5,423 bases of DNA from NCBI GenBank assembly GCA_902773245.1, contig CACYDY010000307.1:1-5423 (forward strand), in the 5' to 3' direction. Source of the stretch: an uncultured Ruminococcus sp. (GTDB lineage Bacteria; Bacillota; Clostridia; Oscillospirales; Acutalibacteraceae). Position numbers and translations under genes: made by a program. The notes under the pieces were generated by a model. It ran no database searches and had not been told where the DNA came from. It worked only from the letters and a program-made list of their open reading frames with translations. Of the stretch, positions 1 to 5,423 are shown piece after piece (the stretch's first letter is position 1; each line of letters begins with the position of its first letter).

Positions 1-13
1 TTGGAGTTTAGCG

Positions 14-307
14 TTACGTCCGATAATCCTCCAATGCCCGTGAAAGCGCTTTTGCTCCGACGACTTCGACTCCGTTTGCAAGCATTTTTCTGTCGACGGG
101 CGGAAGATTGATCACATAAATTTCGGTTATCATAAAAGGAGAATCGCTTTCTTCTTCGAAACAGGCGACTTTTCCTTCGTAATTTTTGATGATGTATGTG
201 CTGTTGGGTGAGATCGGTTCTTCGTGAGATTTAGCTGTGATAATTGTCAGATTAATTACAGCGCACACAGATATGATTGATAATGTCGTGATGATCAGTT
301 TTTTCAT
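14..307 (-). CDS. Small membrane-anchored or exported protein resembling the BofC C-terminal domain
   Basis: This gene encodes 97 residues. Residues 4-25 form one hydrophobic segment after MKK, so the protein is either membrane-anchored or exported; no clear signal peptidase site is visible. Residues 36-95 carry a pattern I associate with the BofC C-terminal domain found as a stand-alone module in clostridia: STYIIKNYEGKVA, then an acidic turn, then YVINLPPVDRKML, NGVEV and a final LEDY. In Bacillus, BofC is an exported sporulation checkpoint protein; that role cannot be assumed here because only the C-terminal module is present. The start at 307 is chosen because AAAGGAAG lies 8 bases upstream of the ATG. 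An in-frame ATG at 391 would add 28 polar residues in front of the hydrophobic segment and has no good ribosome site. The gene diverges from the penicillin-binding protein gene. No convincing promoter or terminator is visible for it. The gene itself is likely; the family call is from memory of the motif. Confidence 0.7.
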   Translation of the reverse strand: MKKLIITTLSIISVCAVINLTIITAKSHEEPISPNSTYIIKNYEGKVACFEEESDSPFMITEIYVINLPPVDRKMLANGVEVVGAKALSRALEDYRT

Positions 308-315
308 TAATGCCA

Positions 316-323
316 CTTCCTTT
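316..323 (-). promoter_or_regulatory. Ribosome binding site that sets the start of the BofC-like gene
   Basis: Read on the minus strand this is AAAGGAAG, 8 bases before the ATG at 307. It favours the 97-residue product over the 125-residue reading that starts at 391. Confidence 0.7.
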
Positions 324-453
324 GCTTTTGGACTTATATTATTATCGGTACATAAATTTCGATTATTCATGGTAATTACGTTAATTTGCACAATTAGATT
401 TTAAAATATACAGATTTTTGAGAAATTAGGATATTTATTTTTTTTTGTTAAAA

Positions 454-462
454 TGATATAAT
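454..462 (+). promoter_or_regulatory. Extended -10 promoter for the class A PBP gene
   Basis: The sequence TGATATAAT is a perfect extended -10 element (TGnTATAAT). No good -35 hexamer is present at normal spacing (TTTATT at 434-439 with 17 bases), which fits an extended -10 promoter. The upstream DNA is very AT-rich and includes nine T in a row at 438-446, which could act like an UP element. Transcription would start near 469 and leave a leader of about 140 nt before the GTG at 610. The 302-base interval 308-609 between the divergent genes holds this promoter, the leader and the two ribosome sites; I see no gene in it. Confidence 0.55.
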
Positions 463-485
463 AAAATAGAATACGAGAAAATGTT

Positions 486-519
486 GTTTTCGGCTTTTTG
501 AAGCGAAACGTCGTTTTTT
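486..519 (+). other. Possible hairpin plus U-tract in the PBP gene leader
   Basis: TTTCG (488-492) with CTT (494-496) can pair with AAG (501-503) and CGAAA (504-508), giving an 8-bp stem with a bulged G493 and a TTTG loop. Six T follow at 514-519 after a five-base gap. It has the outline of an attenuator, but the stem is short and the T-run is displaced, so it may be chance in AT-rich leader DNA. Confidence 0.25.
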
Positions 520-593
520 AAAACATCTGACATACAGCCGCCGTTAAACAAAGCGCTCTGAGCTGCTTTGCTCCTCGGCGCAGCAGTTAAACT

Positions 594-600
594 AAGGAGG
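594..600 (+). promoter_or_regulatory. Strong ribosome binding site selecting the GTG start of the PBP gene
   Basis: AAGGAGG lies 9 bases before the GTG at 610. It decides the start: the longer reading from a TTG at 568 would place this Shine-Dalgarno inside the coding region and has none of its own. Confidence 0.9.
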
Positions 601-609
601 ATTCAAAGA

Positions 610-3228
610 GTGAGAAAAACTGATATTTCCGATTATGATTATACGGAAATTTGCGAGAGTTCCGGAAAAAAGATCGCAGGAGCGGCAGGGTCTGCCGTGA
701 AGCATACGTTCCTGCTTATTTGGAGAGCTTTTGTGACGCTTATCGCCGTTCTTTTTGTTGCCGGCGTGATAATCGGTGTTTCAATGGTTATTTATATTGC
801 CGGAATCGCAAGAGAACCCACAGGTATAGATCTGCACAGCGCAAAGCTTAACGAAACAAGTTATATCTACACCTATAACGAGCAGGGCAAAGCCGAGCAG
901 TATATGCAGCTTTATACATCGGAAAACAGAGTTATGGTCAGCTTTGACGATATCCCTCAGTATATGAAGGACGCTATCGTAGCGATCGAGGATAAGCGTT
1001 TTTACGAACACCACGGCGTGGACTGGTATCGTACTGCGGGCGCTATCCTGAGCCTTTCGACGGGCGGTTCTCAGTACGGTGGTTCTACGCTTACTCAGCA
1101 GCTGATCAAGAATATTACAAGTGATAATGATGTAAGTATTACCCGTAAGCTGAAGGAAATTTTCCGTGCTTTGAATGTTGAACGTGAGTTTACAAAAGAC
1201 GAGATTCTCGAATCATATCTGAATACCGTAAACTTCGGCGGCAACAACAACGGAATCCAGGCTGCGGCGACGTCTTACTTCAACAAAGACGTAAAAGATC
1301 TGACTTTGGCGGAATGCGCAGCGATCGTCGGAATCACACAGAATCCGAGTCAGTATAATCCTCTCTATTTCCCCGAAGAAAACAAGGACAGACGTGAAAT
1401 AGTTCTCAATCAGATGTACGTTCAGGGAAAAATTACCAAAAAAGAATTTGATCAGGCTATGCAGGAATCCGACAATATGACTTTTGCCGACCCTAACAGC
1501 TTTATCGAGATGGAAACGGAAGAAATTGATGAGGAGCAGATCCAGAACTGGTATATTGATACTCTTTTTTCCGATCTGAAAACCGATCTTGCCGAATACC
1601 TCGACATCAGCGAAACGGCTGCTTCCAACAAGATCTACACTGAGGGATTGAAGGTCTACTGCGCAATGGATCTTCCCGTGCAGGAGCAGATGGAGGAGAT
1701 AGTTAGAACATTCCCGTATTTTTCCGAGGGAGCTTATCCGAATCTGCAGTGCGGCTTCTGCATGATGGACTATGACGGAAAGGTTATCGCTATCGTCGGC
1801 TCAAACAAGCCCAAAGAGGGTAACCTGGAATGGAGCAGAGCGATCGACTCCGCTCTCCAGCCCGGTTCAACAATTAAGGGCGTTACGGCATATCCTCTTG
1901 CTATCAACAACGGAAATCTTTATTTTTCGTCTATCGTTCATGACGTTCCGATGGATAACTGGTTTCAGGATACCGGCGCTCCGGGTCCGAATAACTGGTA
2001 TCTGAGTTATAATTATGATATGCTTCTGCCGGAAGCTATCGAAATATCCGCCAACGCGCCTGTTGCGAATGTTCTTCGAGATCTCGTTGATCCTAACGGT
2101 CAGGACGGCGTCAGATATGCCTATGACTACGTTACCAACAAGCTGGGCTGGACGCATTTGGATTTTGAGGTCGACTCACAGAATATGGCAGGTCTTTCGA
2201 TCGGCGGTTTCCACGGCGGTGCGACTGTCCGTGATATGTGCAAGGCATATACTCTTTTGGGCAACGGCGGAAAGTCCTACAAGCCGTACACATATTATTA
2301 TGTAACGGACGCCGAGGACAACGTTATTATCGACAACAGAACGCAGGATCCTATCCAGGCTCTTACCGAGGAAACAGCGGCTATTGTCAACAGACTTCTT
2401 AACTACAACATTCAGACATCTCACAGCACAAACGCAGGTGAAACGAGGATCTCGGGCTGGGATATTATCGGTAAAACAGGTACTACCGACGCCGATACAA
2501 ACAGCTGGTTCTGCGGCTGCTCACCTTATTGCGCTGCGGCTATCTGGGTAGGCTACGACAACCCAAGAACAGTTGAGGATACCACGGTTGCTACCAAGCT
2601 CTGGAAGGTTCTCATGGAGCAGTATCTTAAGGATAAGGAACACAGGGACTATGTGTTCCCGGACGATCTTATTGTTGCGCAGTATTGCCCTTACACGGGA
2701 CTTCTTGCAAACACAAGCTGCGGTGCGGGTCACTACGGATACTACAACAAGAGCAATCTTCCCGAATACTGCACGACCCACTCGGGCTTTAACACCCAGT
2801 ATACCACCTGGGGCGAGCTTCATGCGGAGAATGCTCAGAACACAGTCAGCATTCAGGCGACTTCGTCGGCAGGAGAGTATAATTACAACTATAACTACAA
2901 CTACAACTATAATAACAATTACAACAATAACCAGAATTATTACAACAACGATAACGGCGACGATGACGACGGCATTGATTATGACGATTATGTTTCGTAC
3001 AATGATTATTATGACGATGACGGCGATTATGACGACGGAGATTACGACGGCGGCGCTGCGGAAGAACCGACAGTTCCCACGACTCCCGCTGTCGAGCAGC
3101 CGACAGCTCCCACACCGGCGGTCGAAGAACCTGCTGCCGTAACGGGAGGCGGCGAGGCAGCTGCGCCGGCCGCGCAAACCGACGGCGGCACAGCAGGCGG
3201 TGAAACAGGCGGCGGCGCTGCCGAGTGA
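610..3228 (+). CDS. Class A penicillin-binding protein (PBP1A type): bifunctional transglycosylase/transpeptidase with low-complexity tail
   Basis: This 872-residue enzyme polymerises lipid II into glycan strands and cross-links them outside the membrane. After a short cytoplasmic N-terminus, one membrane segment spans about residues 40-66. The GT51 transglycosylase follows, with EDKRFYEHHG (catalytic E127), GGSTLTQQ (157-164), RKLKE (second glutamate E183) and ESYLNTVNFGG. The transpeptidase carries all three active-site motifs: STIK (nucleophile S420, K423), SAN (480-482) and KTGT (from K622). A Cys-containing segment near residues 695-735 (YCPYTGLLANTSC, EYCTTH) is typical of clostridial PBPs. 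The odd part is the tail from about 757: Asn/Tyr repeats, an Asp/Tyr stretch, a Pro/Thr/Glu/Ala segment and a Gly/Ala-rich end. The gene ends with tandem stops, TGA then TAA. Orthologues elsewhere are called ponA, pbpA or mrcA, so no symbol is assigned. All catalytic residues are present, so it should be active. Confidence 0.97.
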   Translation: MRKTDISDYDYTEICESSGKKIAGAAGSAVKHTFLLIWRAFVTLIAVLFVAGVIIGVSMVIYIAGIAREPTGIDLHSAKLNETSYIYTYNEQGKAEQYMQLYTSENRVMVSFDDIPQYMKDAIVAIEDKRFYEHHGVDWYRTAGAILSLSTGGSQYGGSTLTQQLIKNITSDNDVSITRKLKEIFRALNVEREFTKDEILESYLNTVNFGGNNNGIQAAATSYFNKDVKDLTLAECAAIVGITQNPSQYNPLYFPEENKDRREIVLNQMYVQGKITKKEFDQAMQESDNMTFADPNSFIEMETEEIDEEQIQNWYIDTLFSDLKTDLAEYLDISETAASNKIYTEGLKVYCAMDLPVQEQMEEIVRTFPYFSEGAYPNLQCGFCMMDYDGKVIAIVGSNKPKEGNLEWSRAIDSALQPGSTIKGVTAYPLAINNGNLYFSSIVHDVPMDNWFQDTGAPGPNNWYLSYNYDMLLPEAIEISANAPVANVLRDLVDPNGQDGVRYAYDYVTNKLGWTHLDFEVDSQNMAGLSIGGFHGGATVRDMCKAYTLLGNGGKSYKPYTYYYVTDAEDNVIIDNRTQDPIQALTEETAAIVNRLLNYNIQTSHSTNAGETRISGWDIIGKTGTTDADTNSWFCGCSPYCAAAIWVGYDNPRTVEDTTVATKLWKVLMEQYLKDKEHRDYVFPDDLIVAQYCPYTGLLANTSCGAGHYGYYNKSNLPEYCTTHSGFNTQYTTWGELHAENAQNTVSIQATSSAGEYNYNYNYNYNYNNNYNNNQNYYNNDNGDDDDGIDYDDYVSYNDYYDDDGDYDDGDYDGGAAEEPTVPTTPAVEQPTAPTPAVEEPAAVTGGGEAAAPAAQTDGGTAGGETGGGAAE
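2878..2949 (+). repeat. In-frame AAY-TAY repeat coding an Asn/Tyr tract
   Basis: Twenty-four codons (residues 757-780 of the PBP) encode only Asn and Tyr apart from one Gln (Q775). The first half is an alternating Tyr-Asn run made from near-identical hexamers (TAY-AAY). The third base varies between C and T, so the pattern is kept at the protein level and is not a pure DNA repeat, though it could still expand or contract by slippage. Confidence 0.85.
2950..3048 (+). repeat. In-frame acidic Asp/Tyr/Gly low-complexity tract
   Basis: Residues 781-813 of the PBP contain 17 Asp in 33 positions, interspersed with Tyr and Gly (for example DDDGDYDDGDYDGG). The DNA is built from GAY, TAY and GGM codons. 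It follows the Asn/Tyr tract directly and would form a highly negative, disordered extracellular segment. Confidence 0.8.
3061..3144 (+). repeat. Imperfect Pro/Thr/Ala/Val/Glu repeats in the PBP tail
   Basis: The protein shows a loosely repeated unit: EEPTVPTTPAVEQ, then PTAPTPAVEE, then PAAV. It resembles proline-rich wall-spanning linkers. A Gly/Ala-rich end with GGG clusters follows to the stop codon. Confidence 0.6.
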
Positions 3229-3271
3229 TAACGTCTGATCGGCTGATCGGTTTGAATTGATAATAAAATGC

Positions 3272-3324
3272 ACACCCGACTTTTTCTTACACTTTACGGT
3301 AAGCTATGGTCGGGTGTAATTTTT
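3272..3324 (+). terminator. Rho-independent terminator after the PBP gene
   Basis: ACACCCGAC (3272-3280) pairs perfectly with GTCGGGTGT (3309-3317), and an inner stem CTTAC (3286-3290) pairs with GTAAG (3299-3303). A run of five T follows at 3320-3324 after AA. It sits 43 bases after the PBP stop and should separate this gene from the dockerin gene. Confidence 0.85.
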
Positions 3325-3325
3325 G

Positions 3326-3364
3326 GATTATTACAAAAAATATTTGTGTGTTTTTGTAATAATC
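3326..3364 (+). repeat. Perfect 14-bp inverted repeat between terminator and dockerin gene
   Basis: GATTATTACAAAAA (3326-3339) is exactly complementary to TTTTTGTAATAATC (3351-3364), with an 11-base spacer. It is AT-rich and not followed by a proper T-run, so it is a poor terminator. Its end abuts the candidate -35 at 3366. It could be an operator for a dimeric regulator or an RNA hairpin. Confidence 0.75.
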
Positions 3365-3365
3365 T

Positions 3366-3395
3366 TTGAGTACAAACTGTATTGAAAATTATTTT
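3366..3395 (+). promoter_or_regulatory. Weak promoter candidate for the dockerin gene
   Basis: TTGAGT (3366-3371) and TATTTT (3390-3395), 18 bases apart, match the -35 and -10 consensus at 4 of 6 positions each. Transcription would start near 3402, leaving a short leader. The strong terminator upstream argues that a promoter must lie somewhere in 3325-3410, but this particular match is weak. Confidence 0.3.
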
Positions 3396-3414
3396 AAAAA
3401 TTCATGATGGTTCT

Positions 3415-3420
3415 GAGGAG
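3415..3420 (+). promoter_or_regulatory. Ribosome binding site of the dockerin gene
   Basis: GAGGAG lies 5 bases before the ATG at 3426, supporting that start. The start also gives a complete signal peptide. Confidence 0.8.
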
Positions 3421-3425
3421 AAAAA

Positions 3426-5270
3426 ATGAGGGTACAAAAATTATTGGCTGCCGCTGTTTGTGCGGCGGTTGCCGTGAGCGGATTTAATTATACCGCTTCG
3501 GCTGATACAAGTGCGGCTGATAAAATCGGCGGCTGGGATCTTCACCGTGAGGGTAACAAAACCGTTTGTTCGGAGCTTGAAATAGACGGCTTTGAGTATT
3601 ATAAATGGCTGGTCAACCATGACGGCGATCTGAGCAATGATATCGACAACGACGTTGACGAAAGAGAATACTATATCGGTACACCGTACATAGGCTGGGA
3701 TCACAGGAATCCAAAGGGCGACTGTGAAAAAGCTTACGGAGTCAGGGATATTAAAGGAACTGCGGCGATGAACTGCACCGGCTTTGTGTGGCACGTTTTG
3801 ATGAAAGCGTCGCTCAACAGCGGAAAAACTCTCGAATGGGCAGACAAAAACATTCCCGTGATGGGGGACAATTACAACGGAAAGTACACCAACGGCTTGA
3901 TGTGGATATACAACTGGCTTCCAACTCATAAGGAAGTGGAATATTATTACTACGGCCCCGGAAAGTATAATTCTGTTGTGGGAGCAGCCGATGCGGCGGT
4001 TGCGGACGGCGTTCTTGAATACGGCGATATTATTTTTCTTGCAACGACTTTTGACGCTCATGTCGGTATCTACACGGGCGACGGAACTACCAATGAATGG
4101 TGGGATTCAAGCAGCGATAACTTAGGCAAAAACGAATGGGGCGATAAGGTAGATTTGAAATACGGCGCATTTAAATATCTTTACGTTATAAAGGGCGGAG
4201 CGGAAAATTCGGTTACTCTGAATGTAAAAACGGTTTCGTCAAATCCCGAACTTACCGATGACTTGTCGCTTGATTATTCGATGAAAGATATGGTATTCGA
4301 TGTGTTTACCGATGAAAGCTGCGCTCAGTATTTCGGTTCGATAAAAACGACTGATGATGACGGATTCGGCAGCTTCGGCATGGAAACAGGCGAACAAAGC
4401 GCTGTCCGAGTTGATAATGGCGATTATTGGGTCAAGCCGCATTCGGGCAATGATTTTTATTCAGTGGGGGAAGAGGTCTGCAAATTCACGAGTATAGGCG
4501 GCAGCCGATCTCTTTTCGGCGGCAGTTCTGTTTTTGACGGCGGCGAAGGTCTTTTAAATGCATATTCCGTAAATCCGTATGTGATGCTGTCGCTGAGTAT
4601 GGTATCCGACAATCCCGAAGCTACCAAAAACAAAAAAGAGTATTCGTTTGAAAACGAGATTTTTCGGATTCTGAGAAAAACCGATGTATCAGAACAGGGT
4701 GAGGTTATTGGTTACATAAAAAGTGACGCATTGGGCGAAAGCAGTCAATATTTTATGTCGGACGAAGAGGGCGCCGATCTTGACAAAGCCGACTGGATCG
4801 ACGGACTTATGAAGGTTCCTTACAGCCGCAGCGAAAACGGCAGCACGCAGAGGTGTTATTATTACGCAAAAGAAATTTCGTCAAATGAAAGGTACAAGCC
4901 CTTTAAAGACGAGATCAAGCTTGAAGCTTTGGGCAGCGTTGAGATGAGCGGAAAACGCTTTGCAATGCTTTCTGCGGAGATAGAAAAACAGGGTATTCCC
5001 GAATATGACGACATTGTTTTTGGTGATGTCGATCTGGACGGGTATATCTGTTCGCTGGATTCTTTGATCGCTCTGAGGGGGTCTGTTCAGGCTCAGAACA
5101 TGACCGAGGCTGATGTTTATTTGGCGGACGCCGACGATGACGGAGAGGTCACAAGCAGTGACGCTCTCGGTATTCTGAGATACAGCGTCGGATTGGGCGA
5201 CTATGAAAAAATCGGACAAACGGCAGATTTTTCGGTTTATTATGATTTGATAATGTCACCCTTTAATTAA
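3426..5270 (+). CDS. Secreted dockerin protein with NlpC/P60-like cysteine hydrolase and Cna-B-like domains
   Basis: This 614-residue exported protein has a signal peptide (MRVQK, a hydrophobic core, likely cut after TASA at residue 26). Residues about 45-255 look like an NlpC/P60-type papain-fold hydrolase: GTPYIGWDHRNP, then MNCTGFVWHVL with C117 as probable nucleophile, then YGDIIFL and HVGIYTGDG with H212 as the probable base. The third catalytic residue is not clear (the NEWWDSSS segment is the candidate region). Such enzymes cut peptidoglycan stem peptides. Two beta domains resembling Cna-B/SpaA prealbumin folds follow, at about 262-355 (TVSSNP, FDVFTDESC, GDYWVKP) and 385-500 (MVSDNP, YYYAKEISSNERYK). 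Residues 531-592 form a type I dockerin with two calcium loops, D534 to D545 and D568 to D579. The dockerin implies docking to a cohesin scaffold. Export and dockerin are near certain, the hydrolase call is likely, and the substrate is unknown. Confidence 0.9.
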   Translation: MRVQKLLAAAVCAAVAVSGFNYTASADTSAADKIGGWDLHREGNKTVCSELEIDGFEYYKWLVNHDGDLSNDIDNDVDEREYYIGTPYIGWDHRNPKGDCEKAYGVRDIKGTAAMNCTGFVWHVLMKASLNSGKTLEWADKNIPVMGDNYNGKYTNGLMWIYNWLPTHKEVEYYYYGPGKYNSVVGAADAAVADGVLEYGDIIFLATTFDAHVGIYTGDGTTNEWWDSSSDNLGKNEWGDKVDLKYGAFKYLYVIKGGAENSVTLNVKTVSSNPELTDDLSLDYSMKDMVFDVFTDESCAQYFGSIKTTDDDGFGSFGMETGEQSAVRVDNGDYWVKPHSGNDFYSVGEEVCKFTSIGGSRSLFGGSSVFDGGEGLLNAYSVNPYVMLSLSMVSDNPEATKNKKEYSFENEIFRILRKTDVSEQGEVIGYIKSDALGESSQYFMSDEEGADLDKADWIDGLMKVPYSRSENGSTQRCYYYAKEISSNERYKPFKDEIKLEALGSVEMSGKRFAMLSAEIEKQGIPEYDDIVFGDVDLDGYICSLDSLIALRGSVQAQNMTEADVYLADADDDGEVTSSDALGILRYSVGLGDYEKIGQTADFSVYYDLIMSPFN

Positions 5271-5291
5271 AAAGTTAAAAGAATAGGAAAG

Positions 5292-5379
5292 GCGAAGCAA
5301 ATTAAAGTTTCGCTCAAGCCTTTTCAAAGGCTTGCAGTTTCCAAAGGCAGAGCCTTTGGTCGCCGTCCGCAGACGGCGA
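5292..5379. repeat. Cluster of tandem hairpins, probable dispersed intergenic repeat
   Basis: Three perfect stem-loops stand almost end to end: CAAGCCTT with AAGGCTTG (5315-5334, TTCA loop), CCAAAGGC with GCCTTTGG (5341-5359, AGA loop) and TCGCCGTC with GACGGCGA (5360-5379, CGCA loop). A weaker 5-bp stem, GCGAA (5292-5296) with TTCGC (5309-5313), precedes them. None has a following T-run, so they are not ordinary terminators, although they would also protect the 3' end of the upstream mRNA. The element reads as non-coding, and its GC content is above that of the flanking intergenic DNA. The style matches REP/BIME-like elements. Confidence 0.65.
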
Positions 5380-5382
5380 AAT

Positions 5383-5412
5383 ACCCCAAGCGTTCAGCCC
5401 TTTGCAAGGGGT
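5383..5412. repeat. Further inverted repeat at the right edge
   Basis: ACCCC (5383-5387) can pair with GGGGT (5408-5412), or alternatively CCCTT (5398-5402) with AAGGG (5406-5410). It probably belongs to the same repeat element as the hairpins just upstream. The sequence after it ends in five A at the window edge. Confidence 0.4.
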
Positions 5413-5423
5413 GAATTCAAAAA

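Noticed and set aside
308..391. Upstream in-frame ATG at 391 for the BofC-like gene
   Set aside because: It adds 28 polar residues before the hydrophobic export segment, and the better ribosome site is the one before 307.
481..501. Six-codon ATG mini-ORF in the PBP leader (MLFSAF)
   Set aside because: It has only a poor ribosome site and no codon bias pointing to a leader-peptide attenuator.
568..609. Upstream TTG start that would extend the PBP by 14 residues
   Set aside because: It has no Shine-Dalgarno of its own and would put the strong AAGGAGG at 594-600 inside the coding region; the GTG at 610 is correctly spaced from it.
2878..3057. Repeat region considered as a CRISPR or DNA satellite
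   Set aside because: The repeats are codon-based, in frame, vary at third positions and have no spacers, so they are protein low complexity.
2573..3142. Plus-strand frame of 189 codons inside the PBP gene
   Set aside because: It is the Thr/Ile/Met-rich alternate frame of the low-complexity tail and has no start signal.
2521..3273. Long minus-strand open frame of 250 codons opposite the PBP 3' end
   Set aside because: Its Val/Ile-rich protein is the antisense of the Asn/Tyr/Asp repeats; it has no family motif and overlaps a certain gene.
3441..4061. Minus-strand open frame of 206 codons opposite the dockerin gene
   Set aside because: It lies wholly inside a gene with signal peptide and domain support, and its product shows no recognisable domain.
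5315..5359. Hairpins considered as the terminator of the dockerin gene
   Set aside because: The stems are strong but have no T-run after them in the plus direction; they may still stop transcription or protect mRNA ends, so no terminator is called.

Overview
The window looks like chromosomal DNA from an anaerobic, low-to-mid GC, Gram-positive gut or rumen bacterium of the Oscillospiraceae/Ruminococcaceae type (Ruminococcus, or a relative such as [Eubacterium] siraeum). Three things suggest this: a secreted protein ending in a type I dockerin (the mark of cohesin-based cellulosome or amylosome builders), a clostridial-style class A penicillin-binding protein, and strong AGGAGG-type ribosome binding sites with one GTG start. 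The genus is inferred from gene content, not from a search.

Layout. On the minus strand at the left is a short gene (14-307) for a membrane-anchored or exported 97-residue protein that resembles the BofC C-terminal domain. It diverges from the next gene across a 302-base AT-rich interval (308-609). That interval holds an extended -10 promoter (454-462), a leader of about 140 nt with a possible hairpin, and the Shine-Dalgarno site of the next gene. The plus-strand gene at 610-3228 encodes an 872-residue bifunctional peptidoglycan synthase (GT51 transglycosylase plus penicillin-binding transpeptidase) with a striking low-complexity extracellular tail (Asn/Tyr, then Asp/Tyr, then Pro/Thr/Glu/Ala, then Gly/Ala). 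A Rho-independent terminator follows (3272-3324), then a perfect 14-bp inverted repeat (3326-3364), a weak promoter candidate, and a second plus-strand gene (3426-5270). This gene encodes a 614-residue secreted protein: signal peptide, NlpC/P60-like cysteine hydrolase module, two degenerate Cna-B/SpaA-like beta domains and a C-terminal dockerin. The last 150 bases contain at least three perfect hairpins in a row, which looks like a dispersed intergenic repeat; the window ends within or just after it.

How the parts relate. The synthase builds peptidoglycan. The dockerin protein probably cuts or remodels peptidoglycan or another peptide substrate while docked on a cohesin scaffold. The two plus-strand genes are separated by a terminator and are probably separate transcription units, so their link is thematic (cell envelope) rather than operonic. 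The most interesting items are the dockerin-bearing NlpC/P60 protein with Cna-B-like domains, the unusual tail of the penicillin-binding protein, the inverted repeat placed next to a candidate promoter, and the terminal hairpin cluster.
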